From Deferribacteres bacterium (GTDB lineage: Bacteria > Zhuqueibacterota > Zhuqueibacteria > Zhuqueibacterales > Geothermadaptataceae): a DNA stretch of 64,000 nt. Under the pieces are notes generated by a model. The model had not been told where the DNA came from. It ran no database searches and was given only the letters and a program-made list of their open reading frames with translations. The first letter of the stretch is position 1, and the number at the start of each line of letters is the position of its first letter. The DNA is taken from the NCBI GenBank assembly GCA_020633675.1, contig JACKDE010000004.1, forward strand, positions 620,001-684,000, in the 5' to 3' direction. This document shows positions 1-8,350 of this stretch, in pieces. The position numbers were made by a program, and so were the translations under genes.

Positions 1-871
1 GGTGGGAAATATCGATAACATGTAGCAGCAAATCGGCATCGCGGGCTTCTTCGAGGGTGCTTTTAAAGCTGGCCACCAAATGATGCGGCAGTTTGCGGAT
101 AAAGCCAACCGTATCGATCAGCAAAACCGGTTCGCTGTCTTTCATACGCAAGGCACGCACAGTTGCATCGAGGGTTGCGAACAGCCGATCTTCGACAAAC
201 ACATCGGCTTCGGTGAGCGCGTTGATCAGCGTCGATTTGCCGACGTTGGTGTAGCCGACCAGCGCGGCCTTGAATTGGTCGCCACGGTGCTTTCGGCGCA
301 AATTGCGCTGCTTTTCGATTTTTATGAGCTCCGCTTCCAGCACGCTGATACGTTTGCGAATCAACCGCCGATCAACTTCGAGCTGAGTTTCGCCGGGGCC
401 ACGTGTGCCAATTCCGCCCACTTGCCGGGAAAGGTGCGTCCACTGGCGGGTCAAGCGCGGCAACAGGTAACGCAGTTGCGCCAGTTCGACTTGCGTGCGC
501 GCTTCGCGTGTTTTGGCGCGGCGGGCAAAAATATCGAGAATCAGCCCGCTGCGGTCGATGATCTTTTTTTTCAAAATCTTTTCGACGTTACGGGCTTGCG
601 CCGGCGACAAATCGTCATCAAAAATCACCATATCGGCGCTATGTTCGTCGACCATTTCGGCTAGCGCTTCCACTTTGCCTCTGCCAACAAAATAGGTTGG
701 ATCGATCTGTTTGCGTTCCTGCATCACCTTCTCGACCACGGTCGCGCCGGCGGTATCAGCCAAAAACGCCAATTCATCAAGGTGATCTTCAACTTCCCAG
801 CGGTCTGTGTATGGCCGGGCCACTCCCACCAAAATTGCTCGTTCTTCGAGCTTGTCATTGAGTTCGAACAA
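1..871 (-). CDS. hflX: GTPase HflX, C-terminus cut by window edge
   Basis: Ribosome-associated GTPase of the Obg-HflX class, which splits or rescues stalled ribosomes. About 290 codons are present. Reading the minus strand gives the HflX N-terminal domain (V-G-R-G-K-V-E at about residue 65), the glycine-rich G-P-G-E-T-Q-L-E linker, then the G domain with Walker A G-Y-T-N-V-G-K-S and the G3 motif D-T-V-G-F. The frame is open through base 1, so the C-terminus is missing. No ATG is available near the N-terminus. I chose TTG at 871-869 because AAAGGA lies 7 nt upstream. It is the first gene leftward of the BatA-like gene, with 111 bp of repeat-like spacer between. Identity is firm from the continuous family-typical sequence; the start is less sure. 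Confidence 0.93.
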   Translation of the reverse strand, partial: MFELNDKLEERAILVGVARPYTDRWEVEDHLDELAFLADTAGATVVEKVMQERKQIDPTYFVGRGKVEALAEMVDEHSADMVIFDDDLSPAQARNVEKILKKKIIDRSGLILDIFARRAKTREARTQVELAQLRYLLPRLTRQWTHLSRQVGGIGTRGPGETQLEVDRRLIRKRISVLEAELIKIEKQRNLRRKHRGDQFKAALVGYTNVGKSTLINALTEADVFVEDRLFATLDATVRALRMKDSEPVLLIDTVGFIRKLPHHLVASFKSTLEEARDADLLLHVIDISH

Positions 872-921
872 ATAGTTTTCCTTTAAAAATAATGATCTTT
901 GGCAGTGATACCACCAAGGCT

Positions 922-953
922 CGAAGACACAAATCTTAGTTTTGGTGTCTTCG
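922..953. repeat. 9-bp perfect inverted repeat in hflX spacer
   Basis: CGAAGACAC at 922-930 is the exact reverse complement of GTGTCTTCG at 945-953, with a 14-nt AT-rich loop. It sits between the BatA-like gene and hflX. No T-run follows on either strand, so it is not a classical terminator. It resembles the short dispersed hairpins found elsewhere in the window. Confidence 0.6.
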
Positions 954-982
954 TGGTTCAGTTAAATTTCACCTAAAATAAT

Positions 983-3079
983 TCAAGACGGTTTTACAGA
1001 TGTCGATTCTTTCTTCGCCCGGAACAGCAGCATTTCAGCCAGCAACCCGATTAGCGCCAGCACAAGAAAGAACTGCCACAGCTCACTGCCGTAGCGCCAG
1101 CTTTGCAGCGCAGCCTGCATCGGCGTCTCTGCATCCAGCACTACGACATTGTTCTCACCGTAGATTTCGCGAAAAGTTTCGTTTGGCAGCGGCGGGGTGT
1201 CCAACTCGGCCGCGTCAAAGTTGACCGCCCACACATATTGCACTTTACCATCGGCCATCAGCGTGTAAAAGCCCGTTTGGCGCGTCTCATCCACCGAAAC
1301 GGCAAAACGACCGTTGACAATATTCGGACGGATTTGCTGCACGGACTGATCCGGCGTCACCACCGAAAACTGCTGCAGATTCTCACCGGCCAGGCTGACC
1401 TGCGCTGGCTGTCCGGCAAAAATCTCCCGGCCCGGCATGCCGCCCTGTCCGGCGACGTAACGAATGCTGCGATTAACCAGTGGCGCAAAAATCCCCTTGA
1501 ATGGCAGATCCGACCACTCGGCATCAGCCGATGCCAAATAGGCCAGCAGCAGCCCATCCTTGACACGTTTTTCGAGCAGGAAGGGCGCTTCGTTGCTGTA
1601 GCGCATCACCACTTCTGCATCAGCAGCCGGCCTCGCCACAACGGCGAAACGAAACTCAGGCGAATCAATTTTTTCAGACTCGCCCTGCTCGAACACACCC
1701 TGAAAAATCGGGTGGTTGTTATTGACTGTGCCGAGGCGCAAAATGGCCTGGCCACCTTGCTGGCTGCCCACGGATTCGCCGAGCTGACCAAGTCCAAAAC
1801 GTTCAAAAAGCTGCTCGTTGTAATTGCGTAAATCGACGGCATTGCCCAAAAATGACACCGCCCCGCCACCATTTTCGAGATAATTTTGTAAGCGCTGGCC
1901 GACTTCCGGTGATAGCGATGGTACGTTGCAGAATACCACCAAATCGTAGGCTTGAAATTTAACACGGCTGAGCTGTGCTGCATCCATTTCTTCGAGTTGC
2001 ATGCCGCCTTCTGCGATGCTTTCCTGCAGCGCCAGGCGCAGATACAACCGGTCGTCCGCATCGCCGCCGACCAACAGCACATCCGTGCGCTCCTGAATAT
2101 AAAACAACGAATAAGCGCGGTTGTCGAGCGAGAGCGCGTCATTTTCCAGCTCAGCGGTCAACAACTGATAGCCCGGTTTATCCGGCACCACCCGAAACAA
2201 CACGCTGCGCGATTCGCCTGCAGGTACATCGACCTGGCCTTGCGCCACACGGCTGCCGTTGAGCAACAGGTACACCATTTTGCCATTTTCGTCGATAGGC
2301 CCATTGTTCTTCACTTCCACGCTCAGCTCGACCGGCTTGCGGAGCTCAAAAATCTGGTTGTCGATGCGCAAGCTGCTCAGCGACAAATTGCGCTGCGGAT
2401 CGGCTTGTTCGTTTTGTACAAAAAGCCGGGTACTCTGCCCGGACAATTCCAGCGCCGTCGCGTTGGGTAGCTCGGCCTGCAAATCGGAAAAAACATAGAT
2501 TTCTTTGTTCAAATTGCGCGAAGCAGCCAGCGCACTGGCCGCAATTTCGAGCGCACCCTGCAAGTCCGTGCTGCTGGCGCGCTGCTCGATGCTTTCGAGC
2601 GCCGAGCTGGCATTTTCGGCATTGTACAGCGGGCTTTCGTTAACCTGCCTGGCAGGATAGGCTGCTGTCACCAACGAAACATCATCGCCGGGTTGCTGCA
2701 ATTGCAGCACTTCCTGCGCCCGCTGCCTGTGCTCGGTGAGCTTGCTCTGGCCGCGCCGGGTGATCGCCATGCTCAGGCTGTTATCGACTACGATCACCAT
2801 CGAGGTGCGGGCGCGCTGGCCGACCGCAAAATCGCTGGTTTTGAGTGTGGGACGCAAAAACGCCGCGATCAGCAAAAAGATGATGAGCGTGCGCAGCAGC
2901 AATAGCAAAAGCTGCTTGATGCGCACCTGCCGGATTTTTTCTTTCTGCATGGCCTGCAAAAATTTCAGCGAGCTAAACGGAATGCGCTTGAGCTTCTTGC
3001 GGGTAAAAAGGTGTATTAAGATAGGGATCGCCGCGGCGAGCAATGCCCACGCAAAGGCGCTATTGAGGAATGTAAACAT
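983..3079 (-). CDS. BatA-like membrane-anchored vWA protein
   Basis: 698 aa. Residues 1-30 and about 55-75 are two hydrophobic helices matching the BatA/aerotolerance N-terminal double-transmembrane domain (F-L-N-S-x-F-A-W-A-L-L start, then I-P-F-S-S-L-K-F-L). A von Willebrand A-like domain follows, with the MIDAS signature D-N-S-L-S at about 99-103. A long extracytoplasmic region and a C-terminal helix at about 670-690 complete it. In FCB bacteria such proteins usually sit with MoxR ATPase and DUF58 genes; none is seen here. Upstream lies the AT-rich hydrolase cassette, so any ancestral operon context may have been lost by insertion (inference). The substrate or role is unknown. Start ATG at 3079. 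Confidence 0.82.
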   Translation of the reverse strand: MFTFLNSAFAWALLAAAIPILIHLFTRKKLKRIPFSSLKFLQAMQKEKIRQVRIKQLLLLLLRTLIIFLLIAAFLRPTLKTSDFAVGQRARTSMVIVVDNSLSMAITRRGQSKLTEHRQRAQEVLQLQQPGDDVSLVTAAYPARQVNESPLYNAENASSALESIEQRASSTDLQGALEIAASALAASRNLNKEIYVFSDLQAELPNATALELSGQSTRLFVQNEQADPQRNLSLSSLRIDNQIFELRKPVELSVEVKNNGPIDENGKMVYLLLNGSRVAQGQVDVPAGESRSVLFRVVPDKPGYQLLTAELENDALSLDNRAYSLFYIQERTDVLLVGGDADDRLYLRLALQESIAEGGMQLEEMDAAQLSRVKFQAYDLVVFCNVPSLSPEVGQRLQNYLENGGGAVSFLGNAVDLRNYNEQLFERFGLGQLGESVGSQQGGQAILRLGTVNNNHPIFQGVFEQGESEKIDSPEFRFAVVARPAADAEVVMRYSNEAPFLLEKRVKDGLLLAYLASADAEWSDLPFKGIFAPLVNRSIRYVAGQGGMPGREIFAGQPAQVSLAGENLQQFSVVTPDQSVQQIRPNIVNGRFAVSVDETRQTGFYTLMADGKVQYVWAVNFDAAELDTPPLPNETFREIYGENNVVVLDAETPMQAALQSWRYGSELWQFFLVLALIGLLAEMLLFRAKKESTSVKPS

Positions 3080-3280
3080 TTAGTGCATGCTTTGATGATG
3101 AATGTAGAGCGACCAAAATGTTGTTTTGACTTCGGCAAGCAAAATATCGAATTGCGAACAGGAAAGCAAGTCAAAGTTCGGAGCGCCAGGTTAATATCGG
3201 CTTGCGGCAGGCGCTCGGGCGGTTGGATTTTGCCTGGAAACACAGGTGTGGATTTTGGGGGGAGATTCACTGCCTGTTTA

Positions 3281-4156
3281 CTAATTTAAAAATTCTTTCA
3301 GGTAACCTAAAATTGTCTTCGTTTGCATCATTAGGCTCACGTGTCCTTGTGATGGTACGATTGCTAAATGCGATTTTGGCATTGGTTGCAAATCAGCAGA
3401 AACGTCACCACCTAATAATTTATATGTTTTCATCAACTCAACTTTATCAAGTCCGTCATTGTCGCCAGAAATGACTAATACTGGTGCAGTAATTTTTGCG
3501 ATATTGGAGTCTCCGCAGTTAAATGGCACTTTGGCAAAATCAAACATCTGTTTTAAAAACTTTGTCCATTTGGTTTTATCAGGTGCTACTGCATCGTATG
3601 CTGTTTTTAGTGGTGTGCTGTCAAAAAATTCAGGTTTAAAATCTTCAAACCCTGTGTTCACTATTGGTAGCCAACCATCAGTTTTGTAAGTAGAAGAAAT
3701 GATTACTAATTTTTTTAATCGTTTGGGGCTTTGCACAGCAAACTGATAAGCCACAGAACCGCCCATGCTATACCCTGCTACATCAGCACTGTCGATTTTT
3801 AAGTAATTCATTACTTCTTCCACATCCTTTGCTAATGTAACAATATCTAATTCTCTGTCTGAGTAAGGTGAGTGTCCGTGTCCCTGAAATTCAATTGCGA
3901 TTACTTTTCTTGTTTTTGATAATTCAGGTATTAGTTGTCCCCAATTCATTTCAATGGTATAAAAAGCACCGTGCAATAAAATAATAGGCTCACCCTCACC
4001 ATATACTTCATAGTATATTTTTGTTCCATTCACAGGTGCATAGCCACTGTCATCTGCTTTGACTTCTTGTGCTTTTGTTTTAGATGTAGCAAGAATAGCC
4101 ATTGCAATCAGAAGTACTGATTTTAGCGCGTTGTTTTTTTTGAATATCTTTTTCAT
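3281..4156 (-). CDS. secreted alpha/beta hydrolase, AT-rich cassette
   Basis: 291 aa. An N-terminal K-rich stretch plus hydrophobic segment and T-K-A-Q near residue 30 reads as a signal peptide. The hydrolase fold shows the oxyanion segment I-I-L-L-H-G-A-F at about 58-65, G-H-G-H-S-P-Y and the nucleophile elbow G-Y-S-M-G-G. The acid (S-G-D-N-D-G) and the catalytic His (G-H-V-S near the C-terminus) are also visible. The substrate is unknown. Codon and base use are much more AT-rich than in the flanking hflX/BatA and alaS genes. It lies 4 nt downstream of the AHSA1 gene, so it is probably the last gene of a three-gene operon led by an ArsR regulator. Bacteroidota-like style suggests transfer (inference). 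Confidence 0.85.
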   Translation of the reverse strand: MKKIFKKNNALKSVLLIAMAILATSKTKAQEVKADDSGYAPVNGTKIYYEVYGEGEPIILLHGAFYTIEMNWGQLIPELSKTRKVIAIEFQGHGHSPYSDRELDIVTLAKDVEEVMNYLKIDSADVAGYSMGGSVAYQFAVQSPKRLKKLVIISSTYKTDGWLPIVNTGFEDFKPEFFDSTPLKTAYDAVAPDKTKWTKFLKQMFDFAKVPFNCGDSNIAKITAPVLVISGDNDGLDKVELMKTYKLLGGDVSADLQPMPKSHLAIVPSQGHVSLMMQTKTILGYLKEFLN

Positions 4157-4160
4157 TGCG

Positions 4161-4658
4161 TTATCTTTTTAAAGTTGATAATAAATTGTCAAGTTCATTT
4201 AAGGTCATTGTAAATCCTTCTTTGAAGCCCAATTCAATCATTTTTTCCATTCGTTCAAGAGATTCGTTATAAATCGTAATGCTAACTTTTGTAATTCCGT
4301 CTCGCTCAATAAAATTCAAGTCCCAATTTGAACCTGGCAAATGTGGATTTTCATCTTTGTCAGCAAATACACTAAAAAATTTGAAATTTATTTTGGGGCT
4401 AATTGAAGTATAGTCTTGAATTTGCCAACCCACTTCTTGTCCTTCAGGACTAACCATTGCATAAAATCGTCTTCCACCAACTTTAAAGTCCATATGTTTG
4501 GTTTTAGAAGTAAAAGGTTTGGGCGCCCACCATTGGTCAAGAATTTCTTGTTTGGTAAATGCATCCCAAACAAGTGAAAGTTTTGCATCAAATTCTCTGG
4601 TTATTAAAACCGAGTTGGCTGACTTGTCAACCGTAAAGTCAAATTGTAAATTGTTCAT
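4161..4658 (-). CDS. AHSA1/SRPBCC-domain protein
   Basis: 165 aa with the activator-of-Hsp90 homologue 1-like (START/SRPBCC) fold: early T-R-E-F-D-A-x-L-x-L-V-W-D-A-F-T, then Q-W-W-A-P-K-P-F at about 45 and the closing G-F-K-E-G-F-x-x-T-L-x-x-L. In this family these proteins are often encoded beside ArsR-type regulators and may bind small hydrophobic ligands; the ligand here is unknown. Its ATG overlaps the stop of the ArsR gene by 4 nt (ATGA), which indicates translational coupling. AT-rich like its two partners. Confidence 0.9.
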   Translation of the reverse strand: MNNLQFDFTVDKSANSVLITREFDAKLSLVWDAFTKQEILDQWWAPKPFTSKTKHMDFKVGGRRFYAMVSPEGQEVGWQIQDYTSISPKINFKFFSVFADKDENPHLPGSNWDLNFIERDGITKVSITIYNESLERMEKMIELGFKEGFTMTLNELDNLLSTLKR

Positions 4659-4975
4659 TTCTTGTTTTTTTTAATTGTTGATAATAAGTTATCTAATTGA
4701 TCAAATCGGGTTTCCCAAATCTTTCGGAATTGTTCCATCCACTTGTCTATTTCTTTCAATTTGTCAATTTCGAGTGAGTAAAAAATTTCTCTACCTTTTT
4801 GTTCTTGCTTTACAAGTTCACACTCTGTCAAAATACGTAAATGTTTTGACACGGCTTGTCGTGTCATATTGAAGTTGTCGGCAATGGCGTTTGGTGTCAT
4901 TGCCTGTAAAGCAATTAAGACGATTATGGATCGTCTTGTTGGGTCTGCTACCGCTTGAAAAATGTCTCGTCTCAT
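4655..4975 (-). CDS. ArsR-family winged-helix repressor
   Basis: 106 aa. Compact HTH: F-Q-A-V-A-D-P-T-R-R-S-I-I at 6-18, A-D-N-F-N-M-T-R-Q-A-V-S-K-H-L-R recognition helix at about 32-47, then the wing region with E-I-F-Y-S-L. No metal-binding cysteine pair is seen, so it belongs to the metal-independent group commonly paired with SRPBCC proteins. It is first in the operon with the AHSA1 and hydrolase genes and probably autoregulates it. Upstream 4976-5248 is AT-rich and has no other gene; the promoter and operator should be there. Confidence 0.9.
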   Translation of the reverse strand: MRRDIFQAVADPTRRSIIVLIALQAMTPNAIADNFNMTRQAVSKHLRILTECELVKQEQKGREIFYSLEIDKLKEIDKWMEQFRKIWETRFDQLDNLLSTIKKNKK

Positions 4976-5248
4976 ATCGACTATTTTTAAATTGCGAAAC
5001 TAATCGGTTGCAAATATATGTGCAACTTTTCGGTTTCGCAAGTTCTTTTTCGGGTTTTTTTCAGAAAGTTTAAAATTTCAGTCGGAAGTGTCTGTTTGCA
5101 TGACTTGATGCGAAAGCGCATTCTCCCCATGAATCAATTTAAAGACAAAATGGTATTAAATCTTGGCTGTGTCAAGCAGTTTCTTCCGAGCATAGCTATC
5201 GGAATGTTCAGTTAGGGGAAGATGCATAAATGCATGACAGACTGTATC

Positions 5249-6235
5249 TTACCGAATAGAATCAGGTGCTGGTGGGACGAAGAAGCCAAACTCAACCAGG
5301 CTTTGGGCATCAGTCACTTCCTCAAATATCGGTGTTGCATCGGACCAATCGATAATGCCAAGAAACATTCGGAAGCAATCTTTCTTAAAATAGGCCACAA
5401 GCCAGCGCTGGTTGTTACGCAGAATAACCTCCATAGCTGTGATACCTTTTTTCAGCGGAATCGGCTCCTGCTCTGGCCAACCGAGAGGTGTATCCGAGAT
5501 GACATAACTCCAGTATTCGTAGTGTCCGCCGAAAAACAACAGATACTTGTCGTCAAGCTGTTGCATATTGCTGGATTCGCAATGGGCAAGGCCTGGCGCG
5601 GTATAGACCGGCCCTTTGTCTTGCCATTCCAGCAAATCCGTTGATTCCACAGCGGCTACGCAGGCCCGGCCTTCCTTGGTGACGGCCGTGTAGTACATGA
5701 CAAACTTGTTCCCCACGCGGCTAACGTGCGGATCCCGGCAGGCAGCACCGTTGGTTTTTGGACAAAAGGCCCAGCCATATTCATCCGGACGGACAACTGG
5801 CTCCGAAGACACTCGCTGCCAATCGAACAGGTTGTCCGACACAGCAACGCCAATTCGCTGGGTGTTTTCGATCGCGCATCCTGTATAAAACATCCAGTAG
5901 CGTCCGTTATTTTCAATAACGTAGGGCGCAAAAACATGCCCACAATCCCAGCTTTTGGGATCGATGTAGAAACAAGGCAAATGGGTGGTCCACTTGCAAA
6001 AATCGCTGGTTGTGGCATGGCCAAACCAAATTTCGTTGCCGGGCAAGCAGCACGAAACGCCCGGCGTGCCAGCGATATGAAAGAGATGCCACTCGTTTTC
6101 AGCCCGAATGAGACAGAAATCCTTGAGATAGAATCCTTTCGGCGCATACCCTGTTTTCAACCAGTCTTCCTGATGCTCGTGCTGTGCCTTTTTGGCTGCC
6201 ACAAAACAGTCGTAATCTAAATTTGGAATGTGCAT
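5249..6235 (-). CDS. GH43/GH32-like five-bladed beta-propeller protein
   Basis: 328 aa, no signal peptide, hence probably cytoplasmic. Repeated W-x-L/M-F-Y/H blades are visible (E-W-H-L-F-H-I-A-G, R-Y-W-M-F-Y-T-G, F-V-M-Y-Y-T-A, Y-L-L-F-F-G-G). Acidic residues sit where GH43/GH32 clan members carry theirs: K-D-F near residue 39, C-R-D-P-H-V mid-protein, H-C-E-S-S-N later. It probably hydrolyses or phosphorolyses a glycosidic bond; the substrate cannot be told. The start is strongly supported by GGAGGT 4 nt before ATG. The 282-bp upstream region holds two operator-like palindromes. Confidence 0.78.
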   Translation of the reverse strand: MHIPNLDYDCFVAAKKAQHEHQEDWLKTGYAPKGFYLKDFCLIRAENEWHLFHIAGTPGVSCCLPGNEIWFGHATTSDFCKWTTHLPCFYIDPKSWDCGHVFAPYVIENNGRYWMFYTGCAIENTQRIGVAVSDNLFDWQRVSSEPVVRPDEYGWAFCPKTNGAACRDPHVSRVGNKFVMYYTAVTKEGRACVAAVESTDLLEWQDKGPVYTAPGLAHCESSNMQQLDDKYLLFFGGHYEYWSYVISDTPLGWPEQEPIPLKKGITAMEVILRNNQRWLVAYFKKDCFRMFLGIIDWSDATPIFEEVTDAQSLVEFGFFVPPAPDSIR

Positions 6236-6395
6236 TGCGACCTCCAGTTTGGCTCAGTTTTGTGTTGAAAGCATCTAATTTCAAACCATTCTATTTTGAA
6301 AATCAGCAAAAAATGACTGGTATTGGGTAAGTGGTACGCGCAGCAAGGATTCTGACTTGGGAGTATAGCAAATTGCAGAAAAAACAGGATCGGGA

Positions 6396-6447
6396 GTGTC
6401 AAAATTCATTTTGACAAGGCCAAAAGTGTTAAATTTAAATTTGACAC
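6396..6447. promoter_or_regulatory. two tandem near-palindromic operator-like sites
   Basis: Site 1 at 6396-6416 (GTGTCAAAAT...TTTTGACA) and site 2 at 6426-6447 (GTGTTAAATT...AATTTGACAC) are near-perfect dyads of the same GTGTYAAA-TTTGACAC type. Their centres are about 30 bp apart, that is about three helical turns. They lie about 160 bp before the ATG of the beta-propeller gene and just downstream of the cpsB-like stop. They look like a dimeric regulator's binding sites; the regulator is unknown. Confidence 0.55.
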
Positions 6448-6517
6448 TTCTCTCGCTTCTCCGAAAAATTGCGATACATTTCAATTGATATGTAAATGCA
6501 TATTGAAGATCGCCACT

Positions 6518-7315
6518 TTAAAAGCCGAGCAGCTTCAGGAATTTGCTTTTGCTCTGCGCTTTTTCCGGCGTCATCGAGATCGGCATGGGTTCGTCGATAG
6601 TGATTTCATTGCCAGACATGGCGTTCCACGGGAATTCCTGAAATATTTTGGTCGCATAGGTCTCGCCGCAGCGCTGGATAATAATATCATAGGCATCACG
6701 GATCACCAGCGGCCGCTTGGTGTTGTTGTGGCCATCGCTGCCGACAAAATGGATCAGACGGGCATCCAGCAACTGCAGGGCTGCCTGCCGAACCGTTTCG
6801 CCGTACATGCCGGTTAGACTACCGGCATTCATCTGCAACAGCACGCCTTTTTGCACAAAATCATAAGCCCGCATTGGATTGCGAATGATACCGAGATTGC
6901 GCTCCGGGTGGGCTAAAATCGGGTTCTTGCCATCGACAATAAACTCGAAAAATTTATCGTCGCAGTAACGCGGGATGCCTTGCATCGGAAACTCGACCAG
7001 AAAATAACGGCCATTGTTGTTGTAGGTCGAAATCTTGTGGGTCAACTCGAGATCAGGACTGTAGTACAATTCAGCGCCCAAATGCAGGTTGAGCGGAATG
7101 TCATTTTTCTCCAGATGCTCTTTCAGCGCGGCGAATTTTTCAATAATTTCGTTTTCTTTGTCGTAATCCGAGCGCCGGATCATATGGTGGGTGATGGCAA
7201 CATCCGTGGTGCCGGTTTCATGTGCCTGGCGCACCATTGCCATAGTTTCATCCCAGGAATTCGAGCCATCATCAATCTTAGGCAGGGTATGTGAATGAAT
7301 ATCGAAAAGTTGCAT
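6518..7315 (-). CDS. CpsB/YwqE-type PHP-domain tyrosine phosphatase
   Basis: 265 aa. PHP metal-dependent phosphoesterase signature D-I-H-S-H-T-L-P-K-I-D-D-G at 4-16, T-H-H-M-I at about 42, H-L-G-A-E-L-Y-Y at about 80, A-H-P-E-R-N at about 138 and S-D-G-H-N near 202 supply the metal ligands. In the CpsB/Wzb family these enzymes dephosphorylate the tyrosine autokinase that controls capsule or exopolysaccharide export. No kinase or capsule genes lie next to it. The nearest sugar-related gene is the downstream beta-propeller protein. A 283-bp gap separates it from GGGPS. Confidence 0.88.
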   Translation of the reverse strand: MQLFDIHSHTLPKIDDGSNSWDETMAMVRQAHETGTTDVAITHHMIRRSDYDKENEIIEKFAALKEHLEKNDIPLNLHLGAELYYSPDLELTHKISTYNNNGRYFLVEFPMQGIPRYCDDKFFEFIVDGKNPILAHPERNLGIIRNPMRAYDFVQKGVLLQMNAGSLTGMYGETVRQAALQLLDARLIHFVGSDGHNNTKRPLVIRDAYDIIIQRCGETYATKIFQEFPWNAMSGNEITIDEPMPISMTPEKAQSKSKFLKLLGF

Positions 7316-7598
7316 GAGAGGTTCTTTTTCTCCAATCCCCCGGTTTTATATTATGATCGCAAATCCGTTTGCTCTTCGGGAAGCCATAAACCTGCACTTT
7401 TCACAAATTCGGCCAAACACGTTTTCCCGCAGATGCGAGACAGCGTGCATTGTATCGGTGAACATTTCAGGCAAAAAAATTCGATTCTTTAATTCTTGCA
7501 AACAAAATTCAAACGAGTCAGATGCAGAGAACCGAAACCAGGCTCGCTTTCATGGCAAGCAAATTGTACTTCAATTACAAGCTATGCACGATCTGAAA

Positions 7599-8342
7599 TT
7601 ACCTGCTATGCACAGCTGACGCGAATTCACGGATCAGATTTCCGTCGTGATTGTTTTCGAGCACATTGCCCGTCACAATAAAAGATGCGCCAGCCTGCAC
7701 CCGTTCGCGCGCCTGCTGCGGCGTGCGAATGCCACCACCGGCAATGATCGGCAACGAAGCATACTTCGCAACTTCCCGAATCATCTCCGGTGATACCGGA
7801 TTTTGCGCACCACTGCCGGCTTCGAGATACAGTAGGCGCATGCCCAGATATTCCGCCGCCAGTGCCGTGGCTTTTGCGATATCGTGCTTGTCGCGCGGGA
7901 TCGGGCGGGTGTTGCTCATAAACTCCGCGCTGGTCAGCCGCCCGGAATCGATCAGCATGTAGCCGGTGCTGATCGGCTCGATGCCATACTGACGAATGAT
8001 GGGAGCCGCGCGCACCTGCTCGCCGATCAGAAAATTCGGATTGCGGCCACTGATCAGAGACAGGAACAAAATTGCATCAGCATGCCGGGAGATTTGCATG
8101 ATGTTGCCGGGAAAAATAACAATCGGAATAGTCGCAACCGCACGGATCGCGAGCAGCAGATCGTCGAGATCCGAGCTCAGCAACAAGCTGCTGCCGACAA
8201 ACAGCGCGTCAGCACCACCGGCAGATGCTTTCTCCGCCAAATCCAGAATCGCTTCTCTCGCCAGCCTGTCGGGATCGATCAAAACGAAATAGCCAGCGCC
8301 TTTTTCGTCGACGACATCTCGAAAATACTGATAAATTGACAC
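7599..8342 (-). CDS. geranylgeranylglyceryl phosphate synthase family protein
   Basis: 247 aa TIM-barrel prenyltransferase of the GGGPS/PcrB family, joining a polyprenyl diphosphate to glycerol-1-phosphate by an ether bond. Motifs: L-I-D-P-D-R at 22-27, F-V-G-S-S at about 48, I-F-P-G-N at about 76, Y-L-E-A-G-S-G-A at about 172, A-G-G-G-I-R-T at about 200 and T-G-N-V-L-E-N at the C-terminal phosphate site. The start GTG at 8342 follows AGGAAGCGGA and lies 8 nt after the alaS stop, so the two are probably co-transcribed. The family is archaeal in origin and occurs in Bacteroidota/FCB and as PcrB in Bacillota. Chain length specificity cannot be read with certainty. Confidence 0.9.
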   Translation of the reverse strand: MSIYQYFRDVVDEKGAGYFVLIDPDRLAREAILDLAEKASAGGADALFVGSSLLLSSDLDDLLLAIRAVATIPIVIFPGNIMQISRHADAILFLSLISGRNPNFLIGEQVRAAPIIRQYGIEPISTGYMLIDSGRLTSAEFMSNTRPIPRDKHDIAKATALAAEYLGMRLLYLEAGSGAQNPVSPEMIREVAKYASLPIIAGGGIRTPQQARERVQAGASFIVTGNVLENNHDGNLIREFASAVHSR

Positions 8343-8350
8343 TCCGCTTC

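Noticed and set aside
80..664. Plus-strand 194-codon frame over the left edge
   Set aside because: It is antisense to hflX, whose minus-strand frame carries all GTPase motifs; the plus frame has no family features.
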